A DNA stretch of 64,000 bases, from assembly GCA_947164965.1 (NCBI GenBank), contig CAMUYR010000003.1, forward strand, positions 157,642 to 221,641, read 5' to 3'. A program made the position numbers and the translations under genes. A model generated the notes under the pieces. The model had not been told where the DNA came from, searched no databases, and saw only the letters and a program-made list of their open reading frames with translations. Source of the stretch: an uncultured Prevotella sp. Lineage in GTDB: Bacteria > Bacteroidota > Bacteroidia > Bacteroidales > Bacteroidaceae. Below are positions 50,777-60,008 of the stretch, one piece after another (the first letter of the stretch is position 1; every line of letters begins with the position of its first letter).

Positions 50777-52046
50777 TTTTCTCGTCAATAAAGAAATAGC
50801 CTATATTTCTGTTGTTAAGCTCTGCTCCAGTATACTTACTGATTTTATCTCTTTTTACTAGTGTGGCTACGTTCGGAATGATGGCAAGATACTCAATATT
50901 GCGTTGCGTGATGTCTAATTTTAGACGATATTCTCCATTTGTTAGAGAACTTGGCAAAAATATCGATTCTTTAATTAAAAATTCACCTCTATCAAACTTA
51001 TAATAACGTCCAGTGGAATTTGTTGGGACGTATGAGGCGATCATAATAGAATTGACGTCGTAAATCTGAGCGATGAACTCTACATTCATAGGAACATCAA
51101 GATGCCCAGAAATTGAGATGTCTATTTTGTTGCTACATTCTTCTAGATATATTTTCCGTGAATGGGTGTTATTTATTGAGAGATTTTCAATATGGAACAA
51201 CCTGTGCTTGGTCTCGATATCTTTATTGATATCAAAGTCGTTTTCTCCAGAAAACTCTTTGTGAAGATAATGATTAACGCAGTCTTCAGATGTCCCTATA
51301 TGCGCAATCATACCATTTTCAAGAACGACCCCCGTTTTGCATAAAGTCTTCACTGCAGGCATATTGTGACTCACGAACAGCACGGTGCGACCTCCGCCCT
51401 GAGATATGTTCTGCATCTTGCCGATGGCTTTTTTTTGAAATTCAGCATCACCGACAGCCAGTACCTCATCGACAACGAGTATTTCTGGATCCAGATGGGC
51501 GGCAATGGCAAAGCCGAGACGGACTGTCATACCACTAGAATAGCGCTTTACAGGCGTGTCGATGTATTTCTCTACACCAGCAAAATCAACAATTTCGTCG
51601 AGTTTCTGGGTAATTTCGGCTTTAGTCATGCCCATAATGGAGCCGTTCATGTAAATGTTCTCGCGCCCGGTCATCTCAGGATGGAAACCTGTGCCAACCT
51701 CTAAAAGTGAGGCGATGCGGCCTCGGGCTCGGATGGTGCCTGTGGTTGGAGATGTTACTCTAGAGAGCACCTTAAGCAAGGTGGACTTTCCTGCACCATT
51801 TTTCCCGATGATGCCTAGCACATCGCCTTGTTCTACTTTGAAATTAATATCTCTCAATGCCCATACAAAATCACTTGATGCTTTTAGAGTGCGGTCGTTT
51901 ACCTCACCAATCTTCAAGAATGGATCTTCCTTGCCACGAATTCTTGCCCACCAACGATTCAGGTCGTGGCTGATGGTACCTGTTCCTATCGTTCCAAGAC
52001 GATATTGCTTGCCCACGTGGTTGAATTCTATTGCTGTATTTGACAT
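50748..52046 (-). CDS. wzt: Polysaccharide ABC transporter ATPase (Wzt/TagH-like)
   Basis: A 432-residue ATPase that powers export of lipid-linked polysaccharide across the inner membrane. Seen: Walker A IIGKNGAGKSTLL (about 75-87), Q-loop region, signature YSSGM, Walker B ILVVDEVLAVGD and switch His in LFVSHNMP. After about residue 260 comes a C-terminal domain of about 150 residues, rich in beta strands (IENLSINNTHSRKIY, VEFIAQIYDVN, YRLKLDITQRN), as in Wzt proteins that bind the modified end of the O-antigen. That suggests that export depends on a terminal mark. 18 bases after the permease gene. Confidence 0.92.
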   Translation of the reverse strand: MSNTAIEFNHVGKQYRLGTIGTGTISHDLNRWWARIRGKEDPFLKIGEVNDRTLKASSDFVWALRDINFKVEQGDVLGIIGKNGAGKSTLLKVLSRVTSPTTGTIRARGRIASLLEVGTGFHPEMTGRENIYMNGSIMGMTKAEITQKLDEIVDFAGVEKYIDTPVKRYSSGMTVRLGFAIAAHLDPEILVVDEVLAVGDAEFQKKAIGKMQNISQGGGRTVLFVSHNMPAVKTLCKTGVVLENGMIAHIGTSEDCVNHYLHKEFSGENDFDINKDIETKHRLFHIENLSINNTHSRKIYLEECSNKIDISISGHLDVPMNVEFIAQIYDVNSIMIASYVPTNSTGRYYKFDRGEFLIKESIFLPSSLTNGEYRLKLDITQRNIEYLAIIPNVATLVKRDKISKYTGAELNNRNIGYFFIDEKSENRDTDLP

Positions 52047-52064
52047 GATTTCCTATTTATATGA

Positions 52065-52916
52065 TTAAATAACGTCCATAAAACTGCGTTGAACTTTGTT
52101 GAAGGTCAACATGCCAAAGAACATCACAACGATGGTGAATACAAGAGAGTAAAGAAGATATGTCCATTCAAATGTTCCCTGTCCTAAGAATGCAATTTTG
52201 AATGTCTCGATAATGGAGGTGAGTGGATTGACAACAATCGCCCACACATATTTGGGATAGTTGTCCTTTAGTATGGATAGTGGATAGATGACGGGCGTGA
52301 TATACATCCATAATTGGACACCAAAAGAGACCAAAAATCGTAAGTCGCGGTATTTCGTTGTCATTGAAGAAATAATGAGTCCGAATCCCAATCCTAAGCC
52401 TGCAAGCATGATAATAAGAATTGGAACTAATAGGATATACCATGTGATATTGGGAGTATAGCCTTTGAATATATAAAAGATATAGATAACGATAAAAAGG
52501 ATGAATTGTATGGCCATCTTCAGCATACTTGATATGGTAATGGAGAAGGGTACGACCAAACGGGGAAAATATACCTTTCCGAAGATATGCTGGTTAGCAT
52601 TGAATGTCTCTGAACATTTTGTCAGACATTCTGAGAAGTAGTTCCAACACACGATGCCAGCCATGTAGAACAGCGGCTGCGGCAGTCCGTCGGTGGGTAT
52701 GCCGGCGATGCCACCAAACACAAACATAAACATGATGGTTGTGAAAAGTGGCTGTATGACATACCATAGTGGACCGAGGATAGTTTGTTTGTACATTGTG
52801 ACAATATCGCGTTTGACATACATGACCAACAAGTCTCGGTATCTCCAAACTTCTCCTAAGTCCAGACTGAAAAGTTTTTTCCTTGGCTCAATAATAATAT
52901 CCCAATCGTTTGCCAT
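52065..52916 (-). CDS. wzm: Polysaccharide ABC transporter permease (Wzm/TagG-like)
   Basis: An ABC-2 type permease (283 residues) with six membrane segments that forms the channel for the Wzt ATPase. Seen: WRYRDLLVMYVKRDIVTMYKQ (conserved N-terminal cytoplasmic helix), LGPLWYVIQPLFTTIMFMFV, CLTKCSETFNANQHIFGKVY, and the segment VQLWMYITPVIYPLS near the end. The start is ATG 52916; the TTG at 52934 falls in the promoter -7 box (52932-52939). It leads the operon with wzt, the pyruvyl transferase and the FrhB/deacetylase fusion. Confidence 0.92.
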   Translation of the reverse strand: MANDWDIIIEPRKKLFSLDLGEVWRYRDLLVMYVKRDIVTMYKQTILGPLWYVIQPLFTTIMFMFVFGGIAGIPTDGLPQPLFYMAGIVCWNYFSECLTKCSETFNANQHIFGKVYFPRLVVPFSITISSMLKMAIQFILFIVIYIFYIFKGYTPNITWYILLVPILIIMLAGLGLGFGLIISSMTTKYRDLRFLVSFGVQLWMYITPVIYPLSILKDNYPKYVWAIVVNPLTSIIETFKIAFLGQGTFEWTYLLYSLVFTIVVMFFGMLTFNKVQRSFMDVI

Positions 52917-52931
52917 AGTGTATAATTTTTG

Positions 52932-52963
52932 CAAAGATACTTATTTTTTTTTGCTTTTCCAAA
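52932..52963 (-). promoter_or_regulatory. Promoter of the wzm-wzt operon
   Basis: Minus strand: TTTG at 52960-52963, 20 bases, TATCTTTG at 52932-52939. A full match; the leader is about 15 bases. Confidence 0.72.
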
Positions 52964-52987
52964 TAAATTCGAAGTTTTTTAGATACT

Positions 52988-54196
52988 TCATTTATCGTGG
53001 GTGGTATGGATGAAATCTGTATTCTTCCGTTTTATTTTAGGAATATTCACGACCATTTTCCATACGAGAACAGGAACGGAGAGGATTTTGCCGAATACCG
53101 TGTGGCTACGCAGCTGTTTGGGGATGGCTAAATATAGGGAAATGCAAATAGCCAGAAACAGACACCACCATTTGATATACCACGAGAGTGAAAAAGCCAA
53201 TGAGAAGCCTGTTATAAAAATAGATACGATGAAGGCTCCAACCACCAACATGGAGCGCGGGATGAGAGCTTGTTGAATCGTTTTGTTGATATAGTCAAAA
53301 TTTCCTGTTTTGATGGCATAAGGCATGTTGGGGATTTGCATAAAGAGGCTTTGTATTTGTGCCGTCATCCAGCGAAGTCGTTGTTTTTGGAAATTGTCCT
53401 TGTTGGATACTTTTTCATCAAACACATGAATATCTGGTTCATATTTTATAAAAACTTTCTGTAGTAGAAGATGAGCTTCCAATTCCTTGTCTTCTCCTAC
53501 TGAAGATAATTTAAATACATTTTCCTTGAATAATTTATAATCAAAACACATGCCGGAACCAATAAGAGCAGATGACAGACCTAAGCGGTTATGGGCTTTA
53601 CGAAAAATGGTATTGTTGATTTCTTCACTAACGCCATCCAATACGGCGACATCATTATTGCTGTTTTTGGCACAGCGGTGGCATTGAATGGCTTTATAAC
53701 CATGCGCACACGACTCATTTAATTTCTGAAGGAAATCTGGATTGACTACATTGTCAGCATCCATCACAATGACATAATCGTATTCTTCTTTGATTTGCTG
53801 CATGGCATATTGCATGGCTTTGGCTTTGCTGCTTTTTTCGAAAACAGGTTGGAGAAGCGTTATGGGAAGTGCTGCCAATTTTTCGTTAGTATCTGGCTGC
53901 ATGTGATCGGAAATGACTGCCACATGGAAACTGTCATAAGGGTAGTATTGAGCTATAAAGGTCTGGACAGAGTTAATGATAACGCGGTCTTCATTATATG
54001 CGGGGTAGAGAACCAAGTAAGAATAGTATTCTTTCTTGCGCATGGACACCACTTTATTCGTGAGATATTGGGTTAAAGAAGATTCTCTTTTTTTCCAGAG
54101 AATGGAGGCCAAGGCAAAAAATAGCACATACACTGCGGAAGCAGCCATGAATAGCCATAACAGTATGTCGAGTATATGAATAATCTGCCAGAACAT
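52988..54196 (-). CDS. Membrane-bound glycosyltransferase family 2, intact motifs
   Basis: A 402-residue processive-type GT2 with an N-terminal membrane helix (about 5-32) and two or more C-terminal helices (about 305-360). Seen: YPAYNED, VISDH, the metal site VIVMDADN, EDKELEAH and QRLRW (the QxxRW site), all of the motifs expected in cellulose-synthase-like enzymes. It may extend or export a glycan across the membrane. The gene after it on the transcript's 5' side (54204-55370) is a tandem copy with these motifs lost. It is the last gene of the sugar-transferase unit. Confidence 0.88.
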   Translation of the reverse strand: MFWQIIHILDILLWLFMAASAVYVLFFALASILWKKRESSLTQYLTNKVVSMRKKEYYSYLVLYPAYNEDRVIINSVQTFIAQYYPYDSFHVAVISDHMQPDTNEKLAALPITLLQPVFEKSSKAKAMQYAMQQIKEEYDYVIVMDADNVVNPDFLQKLNESCAHGYKAIQCHRCAKNSNNDVAVLDGVSEEINNTIFRKAHNRLGLSSALIGSGMCFDYKLFKENVFKLSSVGEDKELEAHLLLQKVFIKYEPDIHVFDEKVSNKDNFQKQRLRWMTAQIQSLFMQIPNMPYAIKTGNFDYINKTIQQALIPRSMLVVGAFIVSIFITGFSLAFSLSWYIKWWCLFLAICISLYLAIPKQLRSHTVFGKILSVPVLVWKMVVNIPKIKRKNTDFIHTTHDK

Positions 54197-54203
54197 GTTA
54201 AAA

Positions 54204-55370
54204 CTATTGCTTAAGATTAATGACGTCTAAAAGCTTACGGCCTATTTTGAATCGTTTTAAGACAGAGCTAAACAACACTGCAGGAACCTTAAAGAAGGTG
54301 CTGTCCCATTTCTCGTCGACTAAATAATTCGGTGTGGCAATAGCAAAGACAAAAATCACAAGCGTAAAGATTCCCCACCATTTAAGAGCAGCTGTCATGT
54401 AAATAAATGGGGTGATAATAGCCATCGCGATGATAATAGCCATCATTACAATACGGGGAATCAGCATCCATTGGAGAAGTTTGTCAATCAGGTCGTAATG
54501 ACGATTGAACAGGGCAGTTGGAAGATAATGAATGTTGTGGAAAAAAGTTTTCCACTGTGTGATGATCCAACTTATTCGCTTGCGATTGAATTCTTCTGCC
54601 TGACGAGCCTTTTCACTGTAAACGAAGATATTGTCAAAATAGTCGACATAGATGTATTCGCGCATAATGGTTGCTTCCAAATCCTTGTCTGCCCATGAAG
54701 CTTTGGCTGCTAATATGTGATTTTTAAACCAATCAAAATTGAACACCATGCCTGAACTTGCCATGGATGCAGACAAGCCAACGCTGATATGACCACGACG
54801 GAAGATAGAGTTATTGATTTCTTCGAAAATGGCTTCTAATCGAGCAGAGGTCGTGTCGCGATTTAATGCTAACTTATGGGCTTGAATAACCTTGGTTCCT
54901 GCAGATTCATAGGCATCGTTCATTTGCTGGAGAAATTCGGGTTCTACAAGGTCTCCTGCTTCTAAAATAATGGCGGAGTCGTAAATCTTGAATTGGGGTA
55001 GGTTATTAATCGCAACTTGTAATGATTTGGTCCAAATGTTGTCCGTGTAATTTGGCGTAAGTAACGTGATAGGCTGTTGGGCTAAGTGAAACAAGGTTAT
55101 TTCGTCTTCATTGTTGGCAACAACAGTGACATCGAAAAGTCGTTGAGAATAGGTTTGCCCCAATATAGATCGAACAGTTGCTTCAACGCTGATGCCATTT
55201 TTTTTAGTTGGAATAATGATGATGAATCGATTTTCGTTTTTTGCTTTGGGAGTCTGGCTATGACGCGCAAATAAAGAGGTGATGGCAAAGACAGTCAAAT
55301 ATAGCACGGTCACAGAAACCCAAATAAACAATATTAAATCGGTATGTATGAATAAATTCCAATATAGCAT
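54204..55370 (-). CDS. Membrane-bound GT2 paralogue with lost catalytic motifs
   Basis: A 388-residue protein of the same build as its neighbour at 52988 (N-terminal helix, GT2 domain, C-terminal helices) and clearly homologous (EINNSIFRRGHISVGLSASM against EINNTIFRKAHNRLGLSSAL). All four catalytic positions differ: PAYNED is PTKKNG, the Asp of VISDH is lost (VVANNE), the metal site MDADN is LEAGD, and QRLRW is KRISW. I infer a catalytically dead partner or regulator. Only the later Asp (ADKDLEA) is kept. It lies between two GT2 genes in the same unit, with gaps of 2 and 7 bases. Confidence 0.82.
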   Translation of the reverse strand: MLYWNLFIHTDLILFIWVSVTVLYLTVFAITSLFARHSQTPKAKNENRFIIIIPTKKNGISVEATVRSILGQTYSQRLFDVTVVANNEDEITLFHLAQQPITLLTPNYTDNIWTKSLQVAINNLPQFKIYDSAIILEAGDLVEPEFLQQMNDAYESAGTKVIQAHKLALNRDTTSARLEAIFEEINNSIFRRGHISVGLSASMASSGMVFNFDWFKNHILAAKASWADKDLEATIMREYIYVDYFDNIFVYSEKARQAEEFNRKRISWIITQWKTFFHNIHYLPTALFNRHYDLIDKLLQWMLIPRIVMMAIIIAMAIITPFIYMTAALKWWGIFTLVIFVFAIATPNYLVDEKWDSTFFKVPAVLFSSVLKRFKIGRKLLDVINLKQ

Positions 55371-55372
55371 AA

Positions 55373-56281
55373 TTATGATAGTAGAGATTTGAAAGTTGAG
55401 AATTGACAGTTTGCGAAATCACGAAGGCCTTTGATAGTAGCTTTCGCTAAATCAGAATGACCTTTTAATAAGTGTGTTAGTATATCTCTGAATCCGACTA
55501 TACCTATTATATATATATAGGATAAGTATTTGCTGAATCGTGGATTATTTCGTTTTACAAATAGCAGACGATTGCGCGTGAGGTAATAGGTTCGTAAGGG
55601 ACTTTGCTGTCCTGTCGTCTGACTTTCCTTATGAAACACAGTAAAGTTGGGTTCGTACCAAATCTCGTAACCGGATCGACGAATCATCATCGACCAGTCT
55701 AATTCCTCATAATAGAGGAAGTAACATTCTGGCATCATTCCTGCTTTTTCAATCACTTCCCGTTTTACCATCATAGCAGCACCATGAGCATAGGGGGTCG
55801 GATGAGCAGTGTTATATTGTCCGTTATCTTGTTCTCCACAACCAATGGTCTTATTGCGTATAGTAATACGGGAGAGTGTGGTATAGCCTGCAAATTGAAT
55901 AGGGTTGTCTCCCCAGGCAAATTTTATTAAAGGACAAACAACTCCAATTGTTTCAGAACTTTCTAGTCTGTCTGTCAATGGCTGAAGACTGATGGATGAT
56001 GTAGGAAGAATCACATCGTTGTTCAAAAAGAACAAGTATTTGCCATGGGCGGCTTTAATGCCGAGATTATTGCCACCAGCGAATCCTAAGTTCTCTTTGC
56101 TCCTTATGACGATAACTTTCGGATATCGTTGTTCAATAATCGTTGGTTCGTCTTCTTTGGACGCATTATCTACTACAATTACCTCTAAAGACATGTCATT
56201 TAAAGGTAATGTGTCAATCAATTCACAGGTGTCTTTTAGGCCGTTGTAATTGATAGTAATGATAGATAATATTATGTCCAA
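55373..56281 (-). CDS. Glycosyltransferase family 2 (rhamnosyltransferase-like)
   Basis: A 302-residue GT2 enzyme. Seen: LSIITINYNGLKDTCELIDT, EVIVVDNASKEDEPTIIEQR, the glycine block SKENLGFAGGNNLGIKAAHG and the metal-site region YLFFLNNDVILP (NND), then PYAHGAAMMVKREVIEKAG and YEELDWSMMIRRSGY. This pattern is that of the rhamnosyltransferase-like GT2 group. The start must be TTG 56281, because a stop codon lies directly before it in frame (56282-56284) and no later ATG keeps the first strand. It overlaps the polymerase gene by 10 bases. Confidence 0.88.
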   Translation of the reverse strand: MDIILSIITINYNGLKDTCELIDTLPLNDMSLEVIVVDNASKEDEPTIIEQRYPKVIVIRSKENLGFAGGNNLGIKAAHGKYLFFLNNDVILPTSSISLQPLTDRLESSETIGVVCPLIKFAWGDNPIQFAGYTTLSRITIRNKTIGCGEQDNGQYNTAHPTPYAHGAAMMVKREVIEKAGMMPECYFLYYEELDWSMMIRRSGYEIWYEPNFTVFHKESQTTGQQSPLRTYYLTRNRLLFVKRNNPRFSKYLSYIYIIGIVGFRDILTHLLKGHSDLAKATIKGLRDFANCQFSTFKSLLS

Positions 56282-57816
56282 TTAAAATAGGTTTTTACTC
56301 GTGATTGTTTCCTTTTCTCCAATTTCAAGCGTTTTTTCTCTTCTTGTATGGCGAGTTCTTTATTTTCCCATTCAATCCATTCTTTTTCTATCCATGGTAA
56401 AATATAGACAATAGTCAGCCCTCCATAGAAAACTACGCAGTTGGGGAATTGAAAAAGAACCTGATTACCATAGCCACCCAATTGTTGTGATACCATGGCA
56501 CAACAGAGACCTGCTCCTATTCCTCTTAGCGAAGGACTCTTTAAGGAAAAGAATACGATCCAACAGGCACCTGCTAACATGATTGCTGTTAGGATGAGAA
56601 AGAGTGTGATGCCAATAATACCTGTATGAATCCAAATATACACGTATTCAGAATCAGGGGGGACTGTTGCCATAAAAGTATATTTGTTGTTAGCTGGCAC
56701 ATTTTTATATCCAACAGCTAATCCAATACCCCATGGCGCTTCAGCGAGATATTTCTTCATGGCTGCTTGATTATGGGAACGGACACCAGCAGAGGCATCA
56801 TTTTTGCTAAAGGCAGAGCGCATACGACGAATCTGTTGGTTGCCATTACCGATAGTCGTAAAGGCGAGCATAAATACAAATAGTGCAAAAATAACCGTCG
56901 TAGGAATGGCAATTTTGAAAGATTTTGACAGGAAGATATACGCCAAAAAACCTGCCATTAGACAGGCAATAGCAGTGCGCGTTCCAGACGGGAATACAGC
57001 CCAGATGTTTATAAGGCCAACAGCCAAGAAAAAGTATTTGTATTTTTTTATTTTACTAGTAATGCCAAAGATGGTAAATGCGACCGCTGTGGAAGCGGTG
57101 CCAATACCAGAATTGGCAGCATCATTGTAGATGGAAAAATAACGAATCAGCGTACCATTATGTAATAGATGAGTACCTCGCCCAGGCCCTTCAATATATG
57201 CACTTTCAATACCGGTAAGACCAATATATTTTTGCTTCCATACCCAGAAAGCTGCAAATAATGCAAGCCCTCCCCATAAAAGCAAATATTTGTTGAGAAT
57301 CTTGGGGGTTGTAATATAAAGTGTAAAAACTAGGAAGCAATACATAACTTGATAGGCTAATTGGCGTGCAGAGGGATACCATCTGGCAACATCAATTCCT
57401 ATGCCACAGGTGTCATTGAGGACCTCCAGGGTGCAAAAGCCACACCAAATCATTAGCGTAAAAAGGTAGATGTTGCCCAATCGCTCGAAACGACTACCTT
57501 TTACATCTATGATGACCATGACCAATAAAACAATCTCTATTGCCTCATTGTATATAGAGGTTGGCAGCATGCCATATAGGGGAAAATGTCTCCAACTAAT
57601 CAGATAGTTGATGATAACCAATGTCCAAAACAGAAGCATCCTGTATTGGAATGAAGTTACCACAAGAAGAATGAGTAGCGGAATGATACAAACAATGGCA
57701 AAAGCGGTAAAACCTGAATTAACAAACATAAAGATTGCTAGCAAAAACAGGAGAAAGAGTACTACAACTCTTCCTCCGTGTTCATTTGCATATGTCTTAA
57801 ATGCCGTATTCACCAT
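56272..57816 (-). CDS. O-antigen ligase / Wzy-polymerase family membrane protein
   Basis: A 514-residue protein with about 11-12 membrane segments and a periplasmic loop between segments in the last third, the build of Wzy polymerases and WaaL ligases. Seen: FPSGTRTAIACLMAGFL, and the loop RSHNQAAMKKYLAEAPWGIGLAVGYKN that corresponds to the active loop of this superfamily, followed by SEYVYIWIHTGIIG. It probably joins glycan units at the periplasmic face. A cytoplasmic basic tail (RLKLEKRKQSR) closes the protein. Its stop codon abuts the Wzc-like gene upstream with no gap (57816/57817). Confidence 0.82.
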   Translation of the reverse strand: MVNTAFKTYANEHGGRVVVLFLLFLLAIFMFVNSGFTAFAIVCIIPLLILLVVTSFQYRMLLFWTLVIINYLISWRHFPLYGMLPTSIYNEAIEIVLLVMVIIDVKGSRFERLGNIYLFTLMIWCGFCTLEVLNDTCGIGIDVARWYPSARQLAYQVMYCFLVFTLYITTPKILNKYLLLWGGLALFAAFWVWKQKYIGLTGIESAYIEGPGRGTHLLHNGTLIRYFSIYNDAANSGIGTASTAVAFTIFGITSKIKKYKYFFLAVGLINIWAVFPSGTRTAIACLMAGFLAYIFLSKSFKIAIPTTVIFALFVFMLAFTTIGNGNQQIRRMRSAFSKNDASAGVRSHNQAAMKKYLAEAPWGIGLAVGYKNVPANNKYTFMATVPPDSEYVYIWIHTGIIGITLFLILTAIMLAGACWIVFFSLKSPSLRGIGAGLCCAMVSQQLGGYGNQVLFQFPNCVVFYGGLTIVYILPWIEKEWIEWENKELAIQEEKKRLKLEKRKQSRVKTYFNWT

Positions 57817-59997
57817 TTATTTTGCATGTTCGTTTTCGACAGCTGTTAAACCTAACTGCGACAGACGGTATACAAAGTTATTAAACTTGGTATATGGTGG
57901 TAGCTGGCCGACAAATTCTTCAACTGCATAGCGACTAGCCTCTGTCAGATACATAAAGAGGGTGTTCTTATGTTCCTCATCCAGCATAGCTTGTACTTCA
58001 TTAAGTGCTTTTTGGTCCACATCTTTCCACGTACGGTTGGCACGAGTCACCATCAAATTAACTGTTGCCATGTTCAATAGAGCTGGAGCAATGGAATTGT
58101 CATCCAAATGGGGATACTCAATGATGGCAATTTCATCAGGGAGAATATCTGGACAGAGGTCTTTGATACCCTTAGCCATGATGAAACGGCTGTCTTCAGC
58201 CAAAAAGTCTTCGTCGTAAGTGAGACGACGGACTTGTAAGCCAATGGAAATCCAATAGTTCTCCAACTCCTGTGCCAAATAGCTCTTGCCGTTGCCTGAG
58301 TCGGTAGATAGCAGGTTGAGTACATTTTGCTGACCTTCCTGGAAATGGGGTAACAAAGCTTTACTCAACTGTTTCATGGACATATCAGCAATAGTCTTGT
58401 TGAAACGACGGTAGCGTAAATTGCTTTCCTTGGGGAAGCAGCCCATAACAGGCACTTTGGTGATGCGTTCAGAACGCATGCGGTCACGAAGGGTGCGATC
58501 CAGCAACTCGATAATCAGGAAATAGAGGGCTGTCAGCATGAAGGTCAACAGGAATGCACCCAATAAAATCATTAAACGATTCGTAGGCTGAGCGTTTAAC
58601 GGGAACATCGGTGGATTTAGTACACGTAATGTGGCTGTTGACATTTGTAGATTGCGTTGACGCATACGGGCAGCATTCAGTGACTTTAGCATCTCCATAT
58701 AGTTTCCTTCAATAAAGCCTATATGGCGGGCCTTACGATCCAAAGTGGCACCAATAGGCGCATAGAACAAATACTGCTTGTCCAAACTTTGCTTCATGAT
58801 ATCGGTTGCTGTCATCTCGGCCTTAGTCTTTTCTAATAAAAGAATTTGTTCCAGCCATCTATCTAACATAGAATTAGCTCTAATACCAGTTTCTGTACTA
58901 TAGGTGTTGGCTTCAATATCCTTTGTTAATTGGGTGACACGACCTGTTGCAGCCTGTAAATCGCGTTGTGCTTTTGCTAACTCTTCTTGTGATTCGGCAT
59001 TGTTGCCACCACCTTCGCTGTTCATCAGGCGAAGATTAGATATACGAGACTGAATACGTGAAATGTCACGAACTTGATTGGTAAATTCCTTGTTGGAACG
59101 AATAACCTGAGCACGATTACCTAATTGCCGCTCTAAATAGTCCATCAAGGCTTTGGACGTTGTGTAATTCATTAATTGGTCGTTACGAAAATTCTGCTGT
59201 TGTGCTTCCAGTGATGCCAATTGCCTTGTTTGTTCACCATAATTAATTATACGTTTTGATACATTGTATCGAATTAAATCATCCTCTGCAGCTGTTAATA
59301 TACGATATAGACGAGCGACTTCACGTTCAAAGAACTTAATGACATTGTTTGTTTCTCCAAAGCGTAGTTGCTGATAATGACGACCAAAAACCTCATTGAG
59401 AATATCCAAAGTGTTAAATGCTATTCCAGCATCATTAGCAGAATAACCAATATCAATAATATCACTTCCGTCCAAACGTAATACTTTCAGACGTGAAGTA
59501 ATGCTGTTGATGCCAAACCATTGGTGATAATTGAGCAAACCAAATAAGAAATTCCCCACATTGGGCTTTTCGTAGGCTTTTAAATTAGCATAAGTTGCCG
59601 ATTCACTGTTATGATTAATCAGTGCTTTGACATCTGCAGGAACCGTTGCATTTAATTCACGGAAATGCTGGGCAGAGATGTAGTTGTTGTCCTTATTGGG
59701 ATTGCCGTACATCATGCAACGGGCAAATAAACGAAGTGCAACCTCATGGATAGTGTTATCTGTGGTGATAATAATTATTAGATTAGTAATGTTGGCTTGT
59801 GGATTACCTGCAGCTCCCACACCACCTTCCAAATTATAGGCCGTAATCATACCCGTATAGATGGTGGTATTGGCGTCGTATATACGTTCCATGTTTCGTG
59901 TCAGGAACCATGCTATAATAACGGCAATGAGTGGAAGAATTACTAAATACCAACGTATTTTGTAGAGGAATCTAACGAGATATCTGAATAAATCCAT
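57817..59997 (-). CDS. Wzc-like polysaccharide co-polymerase, diverged ATPase domain
   Basis: A 726-residue chain-length regulator. Seen: first membrane helix (about 15-32), a large periplasmic Wzz/GNVR region with coiled-coil stretches (about 40-460), second membrane helix (about 480-500), and a cytoplasmic domain with a P-loop-like LLSTDSGNGKSYLA. The Walker A' aspartates of bacterial tyrosine kinases are not seen (LTYDEDFLAED stands in their place), and the C-terminus lacks the tyrosine cluster. I infer a Wzc relative that has lost, or never had, autophosphorylation. It lies in a unit with TolC-like, sugar-transferase and polymerase genes. Confidence 0.85.
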   Translation of the reverse strand: MDLFRYLVRFLYKIRWYLVILPLIAVIIAWFLTRNMERIYDANTTIYTGMITAYNLEGGVGAAGNPQANITNLIIIITTDNTIHEVALRLFARCMMYGNPNKDNNYISAQHFRELNATVPADVKALINHNSESATYANLKAYEKPNVGNFLFGLLNYHQWFGINSITSRLKVLRLDGSDIIDIGYSANDAGIAFNTLDILNEVFGRHYQQLRFGETNNVIKFFEREVARLYRILTAAEDDLIRYNVSKRIINYGEQTRQLASLEAQQQNFRNDQLMNYTTSKALMDYLERQLGNRAQVIRSNKEFTNQVRDISRIQSRISNLRLMNSEGGGNNAESQEELAKAQRDLQAATGRVTQLTKDIEANTYSTETGIRANSMLDRWLEQILLLEKTKAEMTATDIMKQSLDKQYLFYAPIGATLDRKARHIGFIEGNYMEMLKSLNAARMRQRNLQMSTATLRVLNPPMFPLNAQPTNRLMILLGAFLLTFMLTALYFLIIELLDRTLRDRMRSERITKVPVMGCFPKESNLRYRRFNKTIADMSMKQLSKALLPHFQEGQQNVLNLLSTDSGNGKSYLAQELENYWISIGLQVRRLTYDEDFLAEDSRFIMAKGIKDLCPDILPDEIAIIEYPHLDDNSIAPALLNMATVNLMVTRANRTWKDVDQKALNEVQAMLDEEHKNTLFMYLTEASRYAVEEFVGQLPPYTKFNNFVYRLSQLGLTAVENEHAK

Positions 59998-60008
59998 AGT
60001 TATCGAAT

